From contig JAPKZC010000468.1 of the NCBI GenBank assembly GCA_026394025.1, forward strand, positions 7,538 to 15,882: a stretch of 8,345 nt of DNA, written 5' to 3'. Shown piece after piece: positions 7,101 through 8,345 of this stretch. This DNA comes from Candidatus Solibacter sp. Lineage in GTDB: Bacteria; Acidobacteriota; Terriglobia; Bryobacterales; Bryobacteraceae. Position 1 is the first letter of the stretch, and each line of letters starts with the position of its first letter. The position numbers and the translations under genes are program-made. The notes under the pieces were generated by a model. It ran no database searches. It was not told where the DNA came from and was given only the letters and a program-made list of their open reading frames with translations.

Positions 7101-7892
7101 CTCAAGATTGCGGTCAACGCCGCGGGCCTCTCTCGCGGCGCCCATCAGGGTACGGTCACCGTGCAATCTGGCGACGCCATTCCACAAGTCATTGCGGTCC
7201 CCGTCACGTTTGTCGTCGGCACCTCGCAATCCACCGTCATCACGGCCATCGCCAACGGAGCGTCCTATACCCAGGCATTTGCGCCCGGTGTGTTGATGAC
7301 CGTGTTCGGCACCCAGTTGGCGGACGTCACGCGTTCCGCCGGCGTGTTGCCGCTGCCGCTGGAACTCGGCGGAGTTTCCGCCACCGTCAACGGCGTCAGC
7401 GCTCCGCTCTACTACGTGTCGCCGGGACAGATCAACGTACAGGTTCCCTATGAAACCGGAACCGGCCTGGCGGTTCTGGGCGTGAACAACGGCGGCCAGG
7501 TCGCGAGTTTCCCCTTCACCGTCGCGCCGGCCGCCCCCGGCCTGTTCACCGCCGTCGATGGATCGCTCACCCCAGCGGCCACCGCCCGGCAGGGCCAGGC
7601 CGCGGTCGCCTACATCACCGGCGACGGTGACACCACCACGTTCCTGATCACCGGCGCAAGCCCGCCCACCGGTACCGCGACCTCGCGTCTGCCGCGCCCG
7701 CGGCTGCCTGTCACGGTCACAGTGGGTGGCGTCGCGGCCACCGTTTCCTTCGCTGGAACTCCGGTCGGCGTGGTCGGCGTCTCACAGGTTAACTTCACTG
7801 TCCCCGCCGCCGTCCCGCCAGGTGTGCAACCTGTGATAGTCAGCGTAGGCGGCGTGCGTACGCAGACCGGCCGCCTCACCGTGACCCAGTAG
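4176..7892 (+). CDS. Secreted S53 serine-carboxyl protease (kumamolisin/sedolisin family) with long C-terminal beta-sandwich tail
   Basis: The 1238-residue preproprotein starts MNLRKAATCCLLAALAGGVT, a signal peptide cleaved near AAA/QD. Residues about 27-192 are the S53 activation propeptide (ATLLFKP, YHKWLTPEQFGDRFG, FRTRFHRYR). Residues 205-585 are the peptidase. The triad is Glu277 and Asp281 (VVESNLDIEW) with Ser487 (GGTSASAP); Asp353 (SGDTG) is the oxyanion residue. The calcium site is Asp535/Val536 with Gly562, Gly564 and Asp566 (AGPGYDLATGLGS). All key residues are intact, so it should be an active, self-processing protease, likely acid-adapted as is usual for the family. The tail adds an Ig-like domain (588-690), two related beta units (about 700-910), an Ala/Pro linker (910-923), a BACON-like domain (923-1014) and a TIGR03437-like domain (1019-1238). 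The tail is longer than in classic kumamolisins and probably serves binding, spacing or secretion. I see no transmembrane anchor after the signal peptide. It is probably monocistronic. Confidence 0.95.
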   Translation: MNLRKAATCCLLAALAGGVTAAAQDRIVQPLDRTRLVALKGHVHPRALADTDQGPVDPAMPIRQATLLFKPAASIDAFLAEQQIPGAPNYHKWLTPEQFGDRFGLTANDIAKVSAWLESQRLKVDNVARGRNWINFSGTAGQAARTFRTRFHRYRVNGETHFANVDEPSVPAALEDVVGGFLGLDDFKLRSNIVRPQYTSSKGVHTLTPDDLATIYNIAPLYAAGMDGAGQKIAIIGDSALDLSDIRAFRKQFNLPASDPQQILVGDDPGINDDVVESNLDIEWAGAVARGAKILYVYGQSVYGAVQFAVDENLAPVLSLSFGGCEAYNRVSFRAVAQQASAQGITWLAASGDTGAAECDRTSAIPQAAKGLAVGFPASIPEITSVGGTQFDDAKGKHWATTNNVNGASALGYIPETVWNDTPSVNGFSAGGGGASLLFPKPYWQSGPGVPDDKARDVPDVSLTASADHVGYQIYVYGAFYSVGGTSASAPSMAGVVALLNQYLTSKSILARPGLGNINPALYRLAQSTKDVFHDVTTGDNAVRCALGSPNCVEGFVGHRAGPGYDLATGLGSIDAYNLVTQWNAGTASTTTVTADPASAALTDTVHLTATVRGGQVGTAPTGAISFLARNQVDAVIGTADLTANGASSTATLVVAATSVIGGDGTVTAIYNGDKLYNASSATVTVGVNRPAAGSLVVPNITPNPVYKQSPYGNWPYTLKLSEKAGVQTTLTGFTVNGVNNLGAFGGVTIIPAKGTIGASLAGSGLTVPINRVFHFEGKDLDGATWSRDVTVAFLDALYPGASTGMALGSVPSTVLQNPKAVPACQFAHRLILQETGGFLMQITTLRQGTTNLSTSLQQLFGTTHLAPYGTLQGDICLSSATTLGAKTYTVSGISELGNTVTATLDVTLAAASAAPAAMAAAPQTITLAVTDAFRSAATDVVLTFSGGEPQWTASVVPGANWLTVSPLSGTGSGPLKIAVNAAGLSRGAHQGTVTVQSGDAIPQVIAVPVTFVVGTSQSTVITAIANGASYTQAFAPGVLMTVFGTQLADVTRSAGVLPLPLELGGVSATVNGVSAPLYYVSPGQINVQVPYETGTGLAVLGVNNGGQVASFPFTVAPAAPGLFTAVDGSLTPAATARQGQAAVAYITGDGDTTTFLITGASPPTGTATSRLPRPRLPVTVTVGGVAATVSFAGTPVGVVGVSQVNFTVPAAVPPGVQPVIVSVGGVRTQTGRLTVTQ

Positions 7893-8048
7893 AACAACGG
7901 GTTAGTCATTGGCAGTTAACTTTCGATCTACGCGAGTTGCCCGCAAAGTAGTCGCCTAAATACTCACGATATCCCTTTACCACCAGGCATATTCCTGCCA
8001 GACTCGGACTAGAAAAGATATCGGGTACTTACAGGAGTAAGGTAACCT
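7893..8048. other. Intergenic gap between the protease and the small Cys-rich gene
   Basis: No intrinsic terminator is evident after the protease stop: short dyads exist (for example CAGG/CCTG around 7985-7998), but none is followed by a T-run. No convincing -35/-10 pair precedes the next gene. CGATATC near 7968 and GATATCG near 8018 form a 7-bp inverted match over a long loop, probably chance. The gap is more AT-rich than its flanks. Confidence 0.5.
8033..8042 (+). promoter_or_regulatory. Ribosome-binding region of the small Cys-rich gene
   Basis: AGGAG (8033-8037) lies 11 bases before the ATG at 8049, and AAGG (8039-8042) lies six bases before it. Either can serve as the Shine-Dalgarno. 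Their presence supports translation of the short downstream frame. Confidence 0.6.
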
Positions 8049-8312
8049 ATGCAACTTAGCACTTCGGAAACGATTCAGGCTCTGCTGTCCAGCATCGGGC
8101 AGCCAATGCGGCGCTTGCGCCGCCGGGCTCCGGCCGAGGTCAGCGCAAAACCCGTCCGCCCGCACAAGCCTTCCGGCTGCCCCCGCGGCTGCGCGTGCCG
8201 CATGTGCTCCGACAACGCCCGCTGGGAGCGGATTTTTCAGGAGAAATTCGCCGATCCCAGCTACTACTCATCTCCCACCACCAGAAATGGGTCGAGCTTG
8301 TCGGACCTCTGA
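8049..8312 (+). CDS. Small cysteine-cluster protein of unknown function (87 residues)
   Basis: I do not recognise an established function. The protein has an N-terminal amphipathic stretch (MQLSTSETIQALLSSIGQPM), a basic patch RRLRRR at 21-26, then CPRGCACRMC at 44-53, which is CX3CXCX2C (Cys44, 48, 50, 53), followed by DNARWERIFQEKFADPSYY and a Ser-rich tail. The four cysteines could bind a metal such as zinc or iron. The tail NARWERIF..KFADP.YY reminds me of short conserved hypothetical proteins common in acidobacterial genomes; this is a memory-based impression. There is no signal peptide, so it should be cytoplasmic, the only such product in the window. A plausible ribosome-binding site precedes the ATG. 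The basic patch plus Cys cluster would suit nucleic-acid or protein binding, but that is inference. Confidence 0.75.
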   Translation: MQLSTSETIQALLSSIGQPMRRLRRRAPAEVSAKPVRPHKPSGCPRGCACRMCSDNARWERIFQEKFADPSYYSSPTTRNGSSLSDL

Positions 8313-8345
8313 GGCAGCGGCCGCCGCACCGAGCCCCCTGGACCC
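8313..8345. other. Right-edge tail, no feature
   Basis: The final 33 bases after the small gene are GC-rich. They show no terminator hairpin with a T-run and no start of another gene that could be supported at this length. Confidence 0.5.

Noticed and set aside
5997..7229. A 410-residue minus-strand open frame inside the protease gene
   Set aside because: It is antisense to the well-supported protease tail and has Gly/Arg-rich low-information composition with no recognisable motif.
7905..7930. Sigma54 promoter or terminator just after the protease
   Set aside because: TTGGCAG lacks a GC at the required 12 position, and the local hairpins have four-base stems without T-runs.
1..8345. CRISPR array, tRNA/rRNA, insertion sequence or toxin-antitoxin pair
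   Set aside because: No regularly spaced repeats, no RNA-gene signatures, no transposase, and no adjacent small gene pair of toxin-antitoxin type were seen.

Overview
This window is high-GC DNA with acidobacterial character, most likely from the Solibacter/Bryobacter branch. The best clue is the C-terminus of the large protease. It closely resembles TIGR03437, a secretion-associated C-terminal domain abundant in Solibacter-like Acidobacteria, and it sits behind a BACON-like domain and Ig-like domains. The assignment rests on remembered family resemblance; no search was run.

Five genes lie on the minus strand from position 3952 down to the left edge. They encode a small secreted c-type cytochrome (3464-3952), two closely spaced and probably paralogous outer-membrane beta-barrel proteins (2592-3266 and 1911-2582), an exported caspase-like protein fused to an FGE-sulfatase/C-type-lectin-like domain (141-1829), and the start of a signal-peptide protein (1-141, cut by the edge). 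The last gene begins with GTG overlapping the caspase stop codon and has a strong Shine-Dalgarno sequence inside the caspase gene. The caspase gene has its own good sigma70-type promoter (1868-1896) just after the beta-barrel stop codon, so the caspase and the GTG-start gene look like a separate two-gene unit.

On the plus strand, a 1238-residue secreted S53 (kumamolisin/sedolisin) serine-carboxyl protease (4176-7892) diverges from the cytochrome gene across a 223-bp intergenic region with a perfect TATAAT on each strand. Downstream is a small gene (8049-8312) for an 87-residue protein with a CX3CXCX2C cluster. I recognise no established function for it.

All genes but the last carry an export signal, so the window is an envelope/secretome region. 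The reading best supported is a set of neighbouring envelope genes, not one demonstrated pathway. The least ordinary part is the exported caspase-FGE fusion with its translationally coupled secreted partner. I saw no tRNA, rRNA, CRISPR array, insertion sequence, reverse transcriptase or convincing intrinsic terminator. No gene-free stretch exceeds 300 bases; the largest gaps are 3267-3463, 3953-4175 and 7893-8048.
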